Source: a virus. From it: 64,000 bases of DNA. Of the stretch, positions 28,559 through 36,152 are shown piece after piece. The position numbers and the translations under genes were made by a program. The notes under the pieces were generated by a model. It was given only the letters and a program-made list of their open reading frames with translations, was not told the origin of the DNA and did no database searches. The stretch spans positions 54,288-118,287 of IMG/VR virus record IMGVR_UViG_3300008107_000019; one strand, written 5' to 3'. Position 1 is the stretch's first letter; every line of letters begins with the position of its first letter.

Positions 28559-29349
28559 GATTAGATCTATAGATGAATTAGATCCATTGGAGAGACTTAG
28601 TCTTAACGACTTCTCCTATTCAAGGCTTGACACCTACAAGATGTGTCCAGCTAAGTACTTTTACAGCTACATACAAAAAGAACCAAGAACATTTAACGAC
28701 GCAGCAGTTCTTGGAAACATTGTTCACTCCGTACTGGAAGAATGCTTAGATAATAATTCTGAGCTAAATTTAGACGAGTTGCAAAAAGAGTATGTAAAAC
28801 AAAAAGAAAGCTATGACCCAACTGGTCATATACCTGAAGATTTAATTTCTGTTGGATCAGAAATTCTAAATGAATTCTATGACAAGCACTATGAAGATTC
28901 TTTTGATATTTATGATAAAGAATTTGGTTTTAGCTTCGTAATAGGCAATTATATGATCAATGGCTTTATAGATAGAATAGATATCTATGATGAAAATACA
29001 ATAAATATTATCGACTACAAAACACGGTAAGTGGGAAGTAACTCAAAAAGATGTTCCCACTAATCTACAGCTAGGTATTTATGCGCTTGCTGTATCACTG
29101 GCTTTTCCAGGAAAAGATATAAGAGCAGAGCTTTATTACCTAAGATCTGGTAGAAGAAAAGCACATACCTTTACCGCAGAAGATATAGAACAGGTAAAAG
29201 TTTCTTTATTAGAAAAGATAAATCAAGTCGTTGAAGACAACTCTTTTCTTCCTACATCTAACGAAAGAAACTGCACCTTTTGCGACCACGCAAAGTCAAG
29301 AGCTTGTCCTACTGGTGTAAGCAGATTAAAAAGAATGGGTAAAATATAA
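28545..29349 (+). CDS. RecB-family PD-(D/E)XK nuclease, joined across a CGGT +1 recoding site
   Basis: Frame 0 from ATG 28545 stops at 29030, directly after the catalytic lysine. Reading CGGT 29025-29028 as glycine gives IIDYKTGKWEVTQKD, the canonical RecB DYKTGK motif, and a 267-residue protein. N-terminal SRLDTYKMCPAKYFYSY and C-terminal NCTFCDHAKSRACP supply the Fe-S cysteines; GNIVHSVLEE and GFIDRIDIYD are the other nuclease blocks. The unshifted 161-residue product lacks part of the active site and three cysteines. It probably acts in end processing or recombination with the nuclease at 21460. Confidence 0.88.
29025..29028 (+). other. CGGT recoding site 3 (RecB-type nuclease)
   Basis: Zero frame ACA CGG TAA (stop); restored ACA (C)GGT AAG TGG, giving K-T-G-K-W at the catalytic motif. 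It is the only site with T in the fourth position. Confidence 0.88.
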
Positions 29350-29351
29350 AA

Positions 29352-29371
29352 GCCGGGGTATAAACCCCGGC
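29352..29371. terminator. hairpin between convergent genes
   Basis: GCCGGGGT pairs with ACCCCGGC around ATAA. It lies between the + nuclease gene and the - strand gene at 29398, so it may end transcription from both sides. T tracts are weak. Confidence 0.6.
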
Positions 29372-29397
29372 CAGTATATTTAAGCTCAAAAGCTCAA

Positions 29398-29577
29398 TCA
29401 GAATGACTCTACTGGATTCTCCATAGCGTCGTCAACGATAGAGAAGTTATCCTCAACCACAAGCTTTGTAGCTTCCTTGTGGCTGAAACCAATCTGAGAA
29501 AGATTGTCGATGACAGTCTCGTTGATGTTCTGGCTGATGCTGTTGATGATTGTGTTTAATGTGTTCATGGTGGTCAT
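29398..29577 (-). CDS. small UBA-like helical protein, isolated on the opposite strand
   Basis: 59 residues from ATG 29577 with AAGGAG upstream on the - strand. LSQIGFSHKEATKLVVEDNF resembles the three-helix UBA/TS-N pattern (G-F-x(2)-E-A). Codon use is GC-rich (GTC, CTC, GAG), unlike its neighbours. It is the only - strand gene in the first 49.5 kb. Its function is unknown; a protein-protein adaptor is a guess. Confidence 0.55.
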   Translation of the reverse strand: MTTMNTLNTIINSISQNINETVIDNLSQIGFSHKEATKLVVEDNFSIVDDAMENPVESF

Positions 29578-29623
29578 ATTACCATCTGTCTCCTTGTTTT
29601 GCAACCTATAGGTTGGATTTTTT

Positions 29624-29652
29624 TTGTATTTTTATTTGTTGTAAAGTATAAT
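29624..29652 (+). promoter_or_regulatory. sigma-70-like promoter
   Basis: A perfect -10 TATAAT (29647-29652) has TTGTAT 17 bases upstream. It lies 33 bases before the ATG of the nuclease gene at 29685 and would restart + strand transcription after the hairpin at 29352. Confidence 0.55.
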
Positions 29653-29684
29653 ATTAATAACAACTAATAGAGTTTGAGGTTACC

Positions 29685-30254
29685 ATGAAGGACCCCCAAA
29701 TAACAACTCCAGAAAACTTTTTTTTGGAGAGATCAAAACTTAAAAAACATCCTAATTTTTCTAAGCTGAAAAATGACTATGTGGACTCCTCTATTCTACA
29801 GGAGGAAACTAAGAAAACAACAGCAACAAAAGGTAACGCATACAAAAACACCAAGTCTGGATACAGGCCTGATTTGGGTTTGAATCTCAGGTCAAATTGG
29901 GAAGCAAATTTTGCGAGAATCCTAAATGCATATAAGATTAGTTTTGATTTTGAACCAGTCATATTTCCCTTTCCTATCAAGAAGGGAACAAAAGCCTATA
30001 CTCCGGATTTTTATATCGAAAAGTCAACAGAGTGGGTTGAGCTAAAAGGTTATTTGGATGACAAGAGTAAAATAAAACTCAAAAGATTTAAAAGGTATTA
30101 CGCAGAAGAATTTAGCAAGCTTACTTTTATTATCAGTAAGTACTCAGGAGAGGCAAAAAGATTCGCGGCAGAAATTGAAATACCAAATGTTGTTTATTAC
30201 GAGGACATAAGAAATTTTTATGCAGATAAAATACCCTGCTGGGAAGGAAAATAA
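29685..30254 (+). CDS. PD-(D/E)XK endonuclease
   Basis: 189 residues. LRSNWEANFARIL, then YTPDFYI...WVELKGY gives the PD-x(n)-ExK catalytic triad, and KLKRFKRYY follows. This arrangement is common in phage endonucleases related to homing and Holliday-junction enzymes. GAGG precedes the ATG. It overlaps the sigma-like gene start and shares its transcript. Confidence 0.75.
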   Translation: MKDPQITTPENFFLERSKLKKHPNFSKLKNDYVDSSILQEETKKTTATKGNAYKNTKSGYRPDLGLNLRSNWEANFARILNAYKISFDFEPVIFPFPIKKGTKAYTPDFYIEKSTEWVELKGYLDDKSKIKLKRFKRYYAEEFSKLTFIISKYSGEAKRFAAEIEIPNVVYYEDIRNFYADKIPCWEGK

Positions 30255-31109
30255 TGGCGTCTTACAAAGAGCAATATTACTCTTTGAGCGAAGAGGAAAT
30301 GCAAGATCTTATAGCTAAAGCTAAAAAAGGTCAGTCCAGTGCTCAATACGAATTACTAAAAGTCTTTAATAACTTTTTAACCAAGTATGTCACAATGCTT
30401 TATTATGGAAAGTACAACTTATCTGATTATGACATCAGGAGGTTTACGTCTCTTTTTGTCAAGGATAATTTTGTAAGATTTAATTTGATGAAAAATCAAT
30501 TAAACCAAGCTGGCTACAAGCACGTTAACGAGTGCTTGCGACGGCATAACTTATATGGCTAAAAGATACGGGGATGAGGAAGATGTAAGGCAGACGGTAA
30601 ACATGACCTTCTTTCAGTGTATTACAAGGTATCAAAGAAGGGATTCAGAAAAGGGGCCAATTCCATTTAGCGGATTTTTATACAGCTATTTCTTTTATTT
30701 GCTAAAGAAAAACGTAGATACATTTTTGATTGATCAACTTGGTAGAAAAACTTTCCCATTACTTGCAGACGATGATAACTCTGAGGATGACGAGGAAGCT
30801 CAACCTGGCTTTAAGGCCCCTCCGGTTGAGTACACTATAGACCAAATGCTTGGAACCCAAGAGATTAATGAGCTATGGGTTGTAGGTCAAGATTGTCACC
30901 CACCCTATGATCAACTTTCCGTTCAAGAAAGACAGTTGATTAAGTGGCGTTATGTTGATAATATGAAGTCATCAGAAATTGCACAGATAATAACAGAGCA
31001 TCCAAACACTGTTAGAGATCATATTGCAAAAGTGAAAATCAAGATTAGAGATGCTATAATAGAGAACAACATGGAAGACTTGGTCTCTATATTTAAACTG
31101 GAAGATTAA
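30254..31109 (+). CDS. sigma-70-family-like transcription factor, joined across a CGGC +1 recoding site
   Basis: Frame 0 stops at 30562. Reading CGGC 30542-30545 as one glycine joins NECLR to GITYMAKRYGDEEDVRQTV, giving a 284-residue protein. DVRQTVNMTFFQCITRY resembles sigma region 2. The C-terminal SVQERQLIKWRYVDN and SSEIAQIITEHPNTVRDHIAKVK is a region-4 helix-turn-helix. It would direct RNA polymerase to phage promoters, possibly the TTACTATA elements. If translation needs the phage tRNA, late transcription would wait for that tRNA. Confidence 0.8.
30542..30545 (+). other. CGGC recoding site 4 (sigma-like factor)
   Basis: Zero frame CGA CGG CAT; restored CGA (C)GGC ATA ACT. The unshifted product has 102 residues and lacks the region-4 DNA-binding domain. 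Confidence 0.82.
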
Positions 31110-31624
31110 TGAACCTTCAATCAATAGAAAAGCTTAACGAACTACTATCAGAGTTTTTAAGTCCACAAATTACTGAAATACTAAATGCCTACGGCTCTGG
31201 TTCATCAGCAGAACAGTACTTTGTTAATATACCGGAATCAGACGCTGTTGATATGACTCTTGCAGACCTAGCTTCTTTGGTGGCTAGAACATCAAATGTT
31301 TACGGTAGAGTCACTAGATTTGCAGGAATGGCTCGAGCATATTATAAAATATGTGAGGGCAGATACAAGAAGGTATATAAGTCTAATAGAACTGGAAAGA
31401 ACGAAGCGGAGAGAGAGGCTAATGCTCTCGAAGCTGCAGAGGAGCAATACACAGCTATGATCACTGCAGAGTCAGTTGTTCAACTTGCCGAGTCTATGGA
31501 AGGCGCTGCTAGAATAGCATCAGAGTCCGCTAGAAAATTATTAGATAAAGTACAGTCTATGCAAATAGCTTCATACAGAGAGGAGAAGGGGTCCTATTCA
31601 GATAGTGACTTCAGTACCTACTAA
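31109..31624 (+). CDS. hypothetical alpha-helical protein
   Basis: 171 residues, coupled to the sigma-like gene. It is almost wholly helical, with Ala/Glu-rich stretches (EAEREANALEAAEEQYTAMI), and has a basic patch (RYKKVYKSNRTGKN). No catalytic motif. It may be a coiled-coil DNA-metabolism factor; family unknown. Confidence 0.55.
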   Translation: MNLQSIEKLNELLSEFLSPQITEILNAYGSGSSAEQYFVNIPESDAVDMTLADLASLVARTSNVYGRVTRFAGMARAYYKICEGRYKKVYKSNRTGKNEAEREANALEAAEEQYTAMITAESVVQLAESMEGAARIASESARKLLDKVQSMQIASYREEKGSYSDSDFSTY

Positions 31625-31627
31625 ATT

Positions 31628-31834
31628 ATGTATATAGGACATTACAAATCCGTATCTTCACCTGAAGAATTTTTTTCATCACCAAGAGAATCTTTAGATT
31701 TTCCAACTCAAGTTGAATTTGAAAAAAAGAGATACCTACTTAATGCTACGCATCATGTTATTTCTAAGTCTAATGAAAAAAGAATCGTAGCTTTTGCTGA
31801 GGCTAATAACATTAGATGTAATGTTGAAGTATGA
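31628..31834 (+). CDS. hypothetical protein
   Basis: 68 residues, ending with an ATGA-type overlap into the RNase H gene. Contains YIGHYKSVSSPEEFFSSPRE and a C-terminal strand. No family recognised. Confidence 0.5.
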   Translation: MYIGHYKSVSSPEEFFSSPRESLDFPTQVEFEKKRYLLNATHHVISKSNEKRIVAFAEANNIRCNVEV

Positions 31835-32283
31835 ATATAGAAGTTTTTTGTGACGGGGCTTCTAGAGGGCAAGGTCAAAAAAAGTTTGGAGAAGCTGCTT
31901 GTGCTGTTGTTGTCTACAAAAATAGAAAAAAGATAGCACAATTTGCAAGAGGCTTGGGTCCAAGAACAAACAATGAAGCAGAATATGAAGCCGTTATAGC
32001 AGCGCTGTTAATGTGCTCTATGTCTGACTTAATTGATCCAATAATCTACACTGATTCTGCTGTTGTAGCTAATCACATCAACGGAAAATGGAGATGCAGA
32101 AACGCTGCATTGGTTCCTCTCTTAATGACTATCCAGGATATAAAAGAAGAATATAAATTTAGAGTAATACAAGTTCCTAGAGCTTTTGTTTGGGAGCCAG
32201 ACTCTTTGGCTAATGAATTTCTAGATCAATTAGAGATGAAGAAGAGCGAAATATCTCAAGAACATGATACAATAATGAAATGA
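31831..32283 (+). CDS. ribonuclease HI-like protein
   Basis: 150 residues. FCDGASRG, NNEAEYEAVIAAL and IYTDSAVV give the D-E-D catalytic residues of RNase HI in the right order and spacing. It would remove RNA primers or R-loops during phage replication. ATGA overlap with the kinase-like gene downstream. Confidence 0.85.
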   Translation: MNIEVFCDGASRGQGQKKFGEAACAVVVYKNRKKIAQFARGLGPRTNNEAEYEAVIAALLMCSMSDLIDPIIYTDSAVVANHINGKWRCRNAALVPLLMTIQDIKEEYKFRVIQVPRAFVWEPDSLANEFLDQLEMKKSEISQEHDTIMK

Positions 32284-33080
32284 GTAAAATGTACAATCCC
32301 GACTATCCAATTGTAGTTGGCCTTGCTGGCAAAGCTGCAACTGGTAAGACTTCAGTAGCTGAAACAATAGTACCAAAGGCATCCTTTGACAAGGTAAGAT
32401 CAGGTGTTTACTGGGATCATATCTTTTTTGCAATGCCACTATATGAATTACTTTCTATTAGAACAAAAATAGAAGGAGCTAATTCTCAGTCCAGAAAGTT
32501 ATTTGCAATTCATGAGACACTATATGATCTTTATGGCAACTCGACACTTGGCGATATGCCAAACTATTATTCCTTCATAAGCCTTGTTGACAACATCAAT
32601 AGGGAGCCAATAGATTTAAATGGGGCAAAACCAAGATCATTTTTGCAAAAAGCAGGAGATCTCTGTAGAGCCCATGACCCCAAGTGCTTTGCTAAATGGG
32701 GAGTAAGAAAGGCATACGAACTTCGTAGAGATTACGTTAAGTCACTGGAAGAAGATGAGACTCCAAATCCTTACTGTGTTTTAGTATCTGATGTACGCTT
32801 TGAGAATGAGGCAGAGTCAATACTAAAACTGCCCAATAGTATGTTAATTTTATTTGAGGCTTCAGACGAAGTCAGAAGAGAAAGAGTCTTTTCAAGAGAT
32901 GGCGTATATATGACAGACGAACAGTTGTCTCATAAGTCAGAAAAAGAAATAGACAACTTTACTCATCTCGTAGATGCTACAATTGATTCCTCTTCAATGT
33001 CTGTTGAGGATCAGGCGGTTAAAACAATAACATTAATAAAAGAAAAGTTTGGTTTAGTTAGCTATGCCCAAGATAAATAA
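32280..33080 (+). CDS. deoxynucleoside monophosphate kinase-like P-loop protein
   Basis: 266 residues. GLAGKAATGKTSVAE is a Walker A loop at residues ~12-22. Downstream LVSDVRFENEAESI and FEASDEVRRERVFSRDG resemble the nucleotide and lid regions of phage dNMP kinases and adenylate-kinase-like folds. Probably phosphorylates dNMPs for dNTP supply. Substrate uncertain. Confidence 0.7.
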   Translation: MSKMYNPDYPIVVGLAGKAATGKTSVAETIVPKASFDKVRSGVYWDHIFFAMPLYELLSIRTKIEGANSQSRKLFAIHETLYDLYGNSTLGDMPNYYSFISLVDNINREPIDLNGAKPRSFLQKAGDLCRAHDPKCFAKWGVRKAYELRRDYVKSLEEDETPNPYCVLVSDVRFENEAESILKLPNSMLILFEASDEVRRERVFSRDGVYMTDEQLSHKSEKEIDNFTHLVDATIDSSSMSVEDQAVKTITLIKEKFGLVSYAQDK

Positions 33081-33384
33081 AAGTGCACAAGAAGAGAGTC
33101 TAGGCTCCCCAATAGAACAGGTGGTAAATTTAGTGTCAGGAGAAATATCAGTATCCTCAAGTCCAGTTTTTATTTGCGGTGTTAACAGAAAGGTTAATAT
33201 TGGCAACTTTGAAAACATCGACATATATGCTGGAATTACAATTCCTTTAGCTGGAGTGGACCCAGCCGACAAAGACGCCTTTAATGACGCCGTGAAAGAA
33301 GCAGCTGCATATGGCTTTTCTTTGGTTTCAAAAGAAACTGGTGAGAGATATATGTTAATTAAAGAGGGTCAACAGGGTAAGTGA
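33064..33384 (+). CDS. hypothetical protein
   Basis: 106 residues starting inside the kinase gene. VFICGVNRKVNIGNFENIDIYAGITI reads as paired beta strands, followed by a helix (KDAFNDAVKEAAAYGFSLV). It is the last gene before the TTACTATA element at 33387. No family recognised. Confidence 0.55.
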   Translation: MPKINKSAQEESLGSPIEQVVNLVSGEISVSSSPVFICGVNRKVNIGNFENIDIYAGITIPLAGVDPADKDAFNDAVKEAAAYGFSLVSKETGERYMLIKEGQQGK

Positions 33385-33386
33385 TA

Positions 33387-33394
33387 TTACTATA
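33387..33394 (+). promoter_or_regulatory. TTACTATA promoter-like element
   Basis: TTACTATA lies 31 bases before ATG 33426, the same spacing as at 8225. It precedes the basic-protein cassette. Confidence 0.5.
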
Positions 33395-33425
33395 ATCATC
33401 TAGCGGATCTCGTCTAGGTGGTTGT

Positions 33426-33800
33426 ATGGATAATTACTACAGCGTAATAGTTGCTGTCATAGCTTCATTATCGTCGGTTTTAACTTACTTTTTAACAACT
33501 TCTTATCAAAAAAAAGCTCTTTTAAAAGAAAAAGAGCTAGAGTTTTATAAAGTTAAAACAGAAAATCTTACAGCTGAAAGAGAAATACTTACAGCCGAAG
33601 AAAAAAACCTTCGAGAAATGTTGCGCCAGCAGCTAGAAACGTGTAAAATAGAAAACGAAAGACTTGACAAGGAAATGGAAAACCTAAAAAGAAGGTTACT
33701 AACTATAGAACAAGAATTAAAAGCTTGGGAGTTAGGTTTAAAAGTTCCTAAAGGTTTTGAATTAATTCAGTTAGATACAAATGAGACAGAGGTAGATTAA
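33426..33800 (+). CDS. membrane-anchored coiled-coil protein
   Basis: 124 residues. An N-terminal membrane segment (YYSVIVAVIASLSSVLTYFL) is followed by a long charged coiled coil. This resembles phage i-spanin or inner-membrane anchored coiled-coil proteins, but also generic DUF-type membrane proteins. GGTGG precedes the ATG. Confidence 0.6.
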   Translation: MDNYYSVIVAVIASLSSVLTYFLTTSYQKKALLKEKELEFYKVKTENLTAEREILTAEEKNLREMLRQQLETCKIENERLDKEMENLKRRLLTIEQELKAWELGLKVPKGFELIQLDTNETEVD

Positions 33801-34088
33801 ATGTTTAAAAAATTGATCAAAAAAATTAAGGGTCTGGTTGTTCCAGCTAAAAAAAAGTTGGACAAACAAGTAGATCAAATTTTAAATGAAGCGGAAAAGC
33901 TAGCAGAAAAAGCTGACGAAAAGATTGAAGAGATCAAAATAGAAGCAGCTGAAAAAGTAGAAGAAGCAGTCAAAGAAGCAGTTGCAGAAGCAGTTGCTCC
34001 CAAGGCAAAAAAGAAGTCTCCTGGTAGACCAAAAGGTTCTTCTGCCTCTAAAAAGGCACCCGCTAAAAAGCCTGCCCCTAAGAAATAA
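33801..34088 (+). CDS. lysine/alanine-rich, histone H1-like basic protein
   Basis: 95 residues. A helical Lys/Glu/Ala-rich N-terminal part precedes a low-complexity basic tail with SPGRPKGSSASKKAPAKK. The GRP element is an AT-hook-like core, so DNA binding is likely. It may condense DNA or enter the virion. It ends before a strong terminator. Confidence 0.6.
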   Translation: MFKKLIKKIKGLVVPAKKKLDKQVDQILNEAEKLAEKADEKIEEIKIEAAEKVEEAVKEAVAEAVAPKAKKKSPGRPKGSSASKKAPAKKPAPKK

Positions 34089-34113
34089 TAATCAATCTCA
34101 TTTGTAACAAAGG

Positions 34114-34139
34114 CTCCCCGCTTTATGTGGGGAGTTTTT
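34114..34139 (+). terminator. rho-independent terminator
   Basis: CTCCCCGC pairs with GTGGGGAG (one G-T pair) around TTTAT, followed by TTTTT. It closes the unit begun at 33387. Confidence 0.85.
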
Positions 34140-34157
34140 GTTTTTTATGGTAATTAG

Positions 34158-34165
34158 TTACTATG
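34158..34165 (+). promoter_or_regulatory. TTACTATG promoter-like element (variant)
   Basis: TTACTATG lies just after the terminator, 66 bases before ATG 34232. It is a one-base variant of the repeated octamer and would drive the small basic-protein cassette. Confidence 0.4.
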
Positions 34166-34170
34166 TAAGT

Positions 34171-34284
34171 ATGTCGTTAGCAAAGTTTCGTAAGATCACA
34201 AAGGGTAACGTAAAGCCCAAAAGGAAACCAGATGCCAAAGAAAAAGACGATTCGCCAAAAGAAAATAACCAAGGTAATGGATGA
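34171..34284 (+). CDS. possible 37-residue basic peptide
   Basis: ATG 34171 opens MSLAKFRKITKGNVKPKRKP, ending at TGA 34284. It overlaps the better supported 34232 gene by 53 bases in another frame and has no good ribosome-binding site. It could be a leader or a chance ORF. Confidence 0.25.
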   Translation: MSLAKFRKITKGNVKPKRKPDAKEKDDSPKENNQGNG

Positions 34285-34396
34285 ATTTGGCAAGGGTGCT
34301 CTTCATTCTGGTAAGGGCGGACCTGTAGTTAAAAGCCGTAAACAAGCGATTGCTATTGCTATATCTGTAGCTTCTAAAAGAAAGAACAAAAAGTAA
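34232..34396 (+). CDS. small basic phage protein (DUF6496-like)
   Basis: 54 residues with AAGGAAA seven bases before the ATG. KVMDEFGKGALHSG and GPVVKSRKQAIAIAISVA match the conserved blocks of a small phage/bacterial family of unknown function. First of at least seven tiny basic proteins in a row; its stop overlaps the next ATG (TAATG). Confidence 0.7.
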   Translation: MPKKKTIRQKKITKVMDEFGKGALHSGKGGPVVKSRKQAIAIAISVASKRKNKK

Positions 34397-34533
34397 TGGC
34401 TTTTAAAAAAAGTATTTACATTAGTGGACCAAGGATGGGAACTAATAATTACATGCACGGCATAGAGATTGTTGACATGAAAAAAATGTCAAAGAAAAAA
34501 GGAAAGAAAAATGCCCGCAAAAAAAGATCCTAG
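34396..34533 (+). CDS. 45-residue basic protein
   Basis: MAFKKSIYISGPRMGTNNYM then a Lys-rich end (KKMSKKKGKKNARKKRS). Starts on the previous stop and ends inside the next gene. No family recognised; likely co-translated with the cassette. Confidence 0.5.
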   Translation: MAFKKSIYISGPRMGTNNYMHGIEIVDMKKMSKKKGKKNARKKRS

Positions 34534-34799
34534 ACTGTCAAGAGCACGGAGTCAGTGGCTTCAATAAGCCAAAACGTACTCCTAATCATCCGAAGAAGTC
34601 TCACGTAGTTGTTGCCAAAGAAGGTAATAAGGTTAAAACAATTCGTTTTGGTCAACAAGGTGTTAGTGGTTCACCAAAAAAAGCTGGTGAATCATCTTCA
34701 TATAGAAAGCGTAGAGAGTCGTTTAAAGCACGTCACTCTGCTAATATTAAGAAGGGCAAAATGTCCGCAGCCTACTGGGCTAATAGAGTAAAATGGTAA
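34511..34799 (+). CDS. small conserved phage protein, joined across a CGGA +1 recoding site
   Basis: Frame 0 from ATG 34511 gives only 18 residues before a TAA. Reading CGGA 34547-34550 as glycine gives MPAKKDPRLSRAGVSGFNKP, continuing VVVAKEGNKVKTIRFGQQGV to KMSAAYWANRVKW, 95 residues in all. From memory this matches a widespread small phage protein of unknown function in which RAGVSGFNKPKRTP is uninterrupted. The restored glycine therefore sits in a highly conserved block. Confidence 0.85.
34547..34550 (+). other. CGGA recoding site 5 (small conserved protein)
   Basis: Zero frame GCA CGG AGT; restored GCA (C)GGA GTC AGT, giving R-A-G-V-S-G. Zero-frame stop at 34565-34567. Confidence 0.88.
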
Positions 34800-34809
34800 G
34801 GAGAAAAAT

Positions 34810-34983
34810 ATGGCAATGTATGGTGATAATATGAAAAAGGGTGGCATGAAAAAAGGTGCTACTAAAAAAGCTGCCATGAAAAAAGGCGCAGCCAAAAAGA
34901 GTGAGGGCATGACCGCAGCTCAAAAGAAGCTTCCCCCTTTCATTCAAAAGGCTATCATGAATAAGAAGAAAAAGGGTAAGTAA
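34810..34983 (+). CDS. 57-residue lysine/methionine-rich protein
   Basis: Internal short repeats of the type MKKGxxKKA, then MTAAQKKLPPFIQKAIMNKK. AAGGAG precedes the ATG. Similar Met/Lys/Gly-rich small proteins occur in marine and freshwater phage structural regions; role unknown. Confidence 0.55.
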   Translation: MAMYGDNMKKGGMKKGATKKAAMKKGAAKKSEGMTAAQKKLPPFIQKAIMNKKKKGK

Positions 34984-34985
34984 TA

Positions 34986-35201
34986 ATGGCAGCAAAGAAA
35001 AAAGCTGACAAAAAATGGATCCAAGGTGCAATTAAAAGACCAGGTGCTTTTACTGCTAAGGCTAAGAAGGCAGGTAAGTCTGTTGCTGGAATGGCAGCAG
35101 CTGTAACAAAGAATCCAGATAAATACAGTGCAACAACTGTACGTCAAGCTAATCTAGCTAAAACTCTTAGAAAGATTTCTGCTAAGAAAAAGAAGAAGTA
35201 A
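34986..35201 (+). CDS. 71-residue basic protein
   Basis: KKWIQGAIKRPGAFTAKAKK followed by a helical basic tail. Gly-Ala-Phe and KRPGA recall a small phage protein family seen beside DUF5872-type genes. Likely nucleic-acid binding. Two bases after the previous stop. Confidence 0.6.
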   Translation: MAAKKKADKKWIQGAIKRPGAFTAKAKKAGKSVAGMAAAVTKNPDKYSATTVRQANLAKTLRKISAKKKKK

Positions 35202-35202
35202 T

Positions 35203-35382
35203 ATGGCCAAGGTAAATAAACCAACTAAACCAGCTTTGTGGTCATCTGCAAAGTCTCAAGCAAAAGCAAAATTTGACGTATACCCATCAGCCTATGCAAA
35301 TGCATGGGCTGTAAAAAAGTATAAGTCAATGGGTGGTGGTTGGAGAACTGTATCTTCTACTAAAGGTAAGAAGAAGAAATAA
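35203..35382 (+). CDS. 59-residue basic protein (DUF5872-like)
   Basis: KPALWSSAKSQAKAKFDVYP and SAYANAWAVKKYKSMGGGW match a family with the FDVYPSAYAN core. One base after the previous stop. The basic tail (KGKKKK) fits the cassette. Confidence 0.65.
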   Translation: MAKVNKPTKPALWSSAKSQAKAKFDVYPSAYANAWAVKKYKSMGGGWRTVSSTKGKKKK

Positions 35383-35383
35383 T

Positions 35384-35668
35384 ATGGCTGGTCCAAAGGG
35401 TGTTGGCTTAACTAAATGGTTTAACCAAAAATGGGTAAACATTGGTGCCCCAAAGAAAAAGGGTAAGTTTCAGCCCTGCGGAACATCTGGTGCTAATGGT
35501 ACTGGATATGCAAAGTGCGTTCCTGCTGCAAAAGCTAGGGCAATGACTCCAGCACAAAGGAAAAGTGCAGTACAGAGAAAAAGAAAGTCTGGCACTCCTC
35601 AGAAAGGAGTTAAAGGTCAGGCCCCTAGAAATGTTTCTACTTTTGCAAAAGGAAAAAAGAAAAAGTAA
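35384..35668 (+). CDS. 94-residue basic protein with CGTSG/KCVPA motif
   Basis: From ATG 35384. WVNIGAPKKKGKFQPCG, YAKCVPAAKARAMTPAQRK and a Lys-rich end match a small phage/bacterial family in which two cysteines are conserved. It lies one base after the 35203 gene, which carries a related SAYAN-type motif. Function unknown; possibly zinc or DNA binding. Confidence 0.65.
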   Translation: MAGPKGVGLTKWFNQKWVNIGAPKKKGKFQPCGTSGANGTGYAKCVPAAKARAMTPAQRKSAVQRKRKSGTPQKGVKGQAPRNVSTFAKGKKKK

Positions 35669-35672
35669 TCTA

Positions 35673-35891
35673 ATGTCAGATGAAATAGAAAACAGCTTTA
35701 GTGGCTTTATGCCAATGATAAGCTATGTTAATGTCAGCGAAGCAAATACGATGCTCTCCACAGAAGGAGAGCTTGTTCGAGCGCATACGGTCAATATCGT
35801 TACTAAGAACGGGGATAACTACGTTTTTAGTATGGATCCAGTTGATCTTATGCGCTTAGCTTTTTTGGTATTTAAAGTAGCTGGACAGTAA
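35673..35891 (+). CDS. hypothetical protein
   Basis: 72 residues from ATG 35673. Acidic to neutral, unlike the basic cassette before it; ends in a hydrophobic helix (DLMRLAFLVFKVAGQ). No family recognised. Confidence 0.5.
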   Translation: MSDEIENSFSGFMPMISYVNVSEANTMLSTEGELVRAHTVNIVTKNGDNYVFSMDPVDLMRLAFLVFKVAGQ

Positions 35892-35912
35892 TAAAAAAGG
35901 TATAATTGTTAT

Positions 35913-36152
35913 ATGAGTGAACAAATGTGGACATGGCTTTTATTTGCCATGGAATTAATAGGGGTAGTTGGAAGCTATCTAGTTGGAAATAAGAAATGGT
36001 ATGGACATTTAATCGTTGCCTTGCATTCTTTTCCGTGGGTGCTATACTCTATAGTGTTTGACAAGCCAGGATTTTTGGCTATGTGGGCTCTGTGGCAGTG
36101 GGTTCACTGGAGAAATATGTTTAGATGGAGAAAAGATAGTGTCAAATCCTAA
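35913..36152 (+). CDS. small three-segment membrane protein
   Basis: 79 residues with hydrophobic segments WTWLLFAMELIGVVGSYLV, LIVALHSFPWVLYSIVF and FLAMWALWQWVHW. The Trp-rich style recalls PnuC-like or small phage membrane proteins. It overlaps the next glycosyltransferase start. Confidence 0.6.
   Translation: MSEQMWTWLLFAMELIGVVGSYLVGNKKWYGHLIVALHSFPWVLYSIVFDKPGFLAMWALWQWVHWRNMFRWRKDSVKS

Noticed and set aside
28545-29349. Intein or intron at the nuclease break
   Set aside because: Only one extra base separates the two frames; there is no inserted sequence to splice.
30542-30545. Programmed +1 slippage on a specific P-site codon
   Set aside because: The codons before CGG differ (TCG, AAT, ACA, CGA, GCA, GGA, GGT, CAA), and most could not re-pair after a one-base slip. 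Shared elements are only CGG and the glycine.
34171-34284. Small ORF before the DUF6496-like gene as a firm gene
   Set aside because: It overlaps a better supported gene in another frame and lacks a good ribosome-binding site. Listed only with low confidence.
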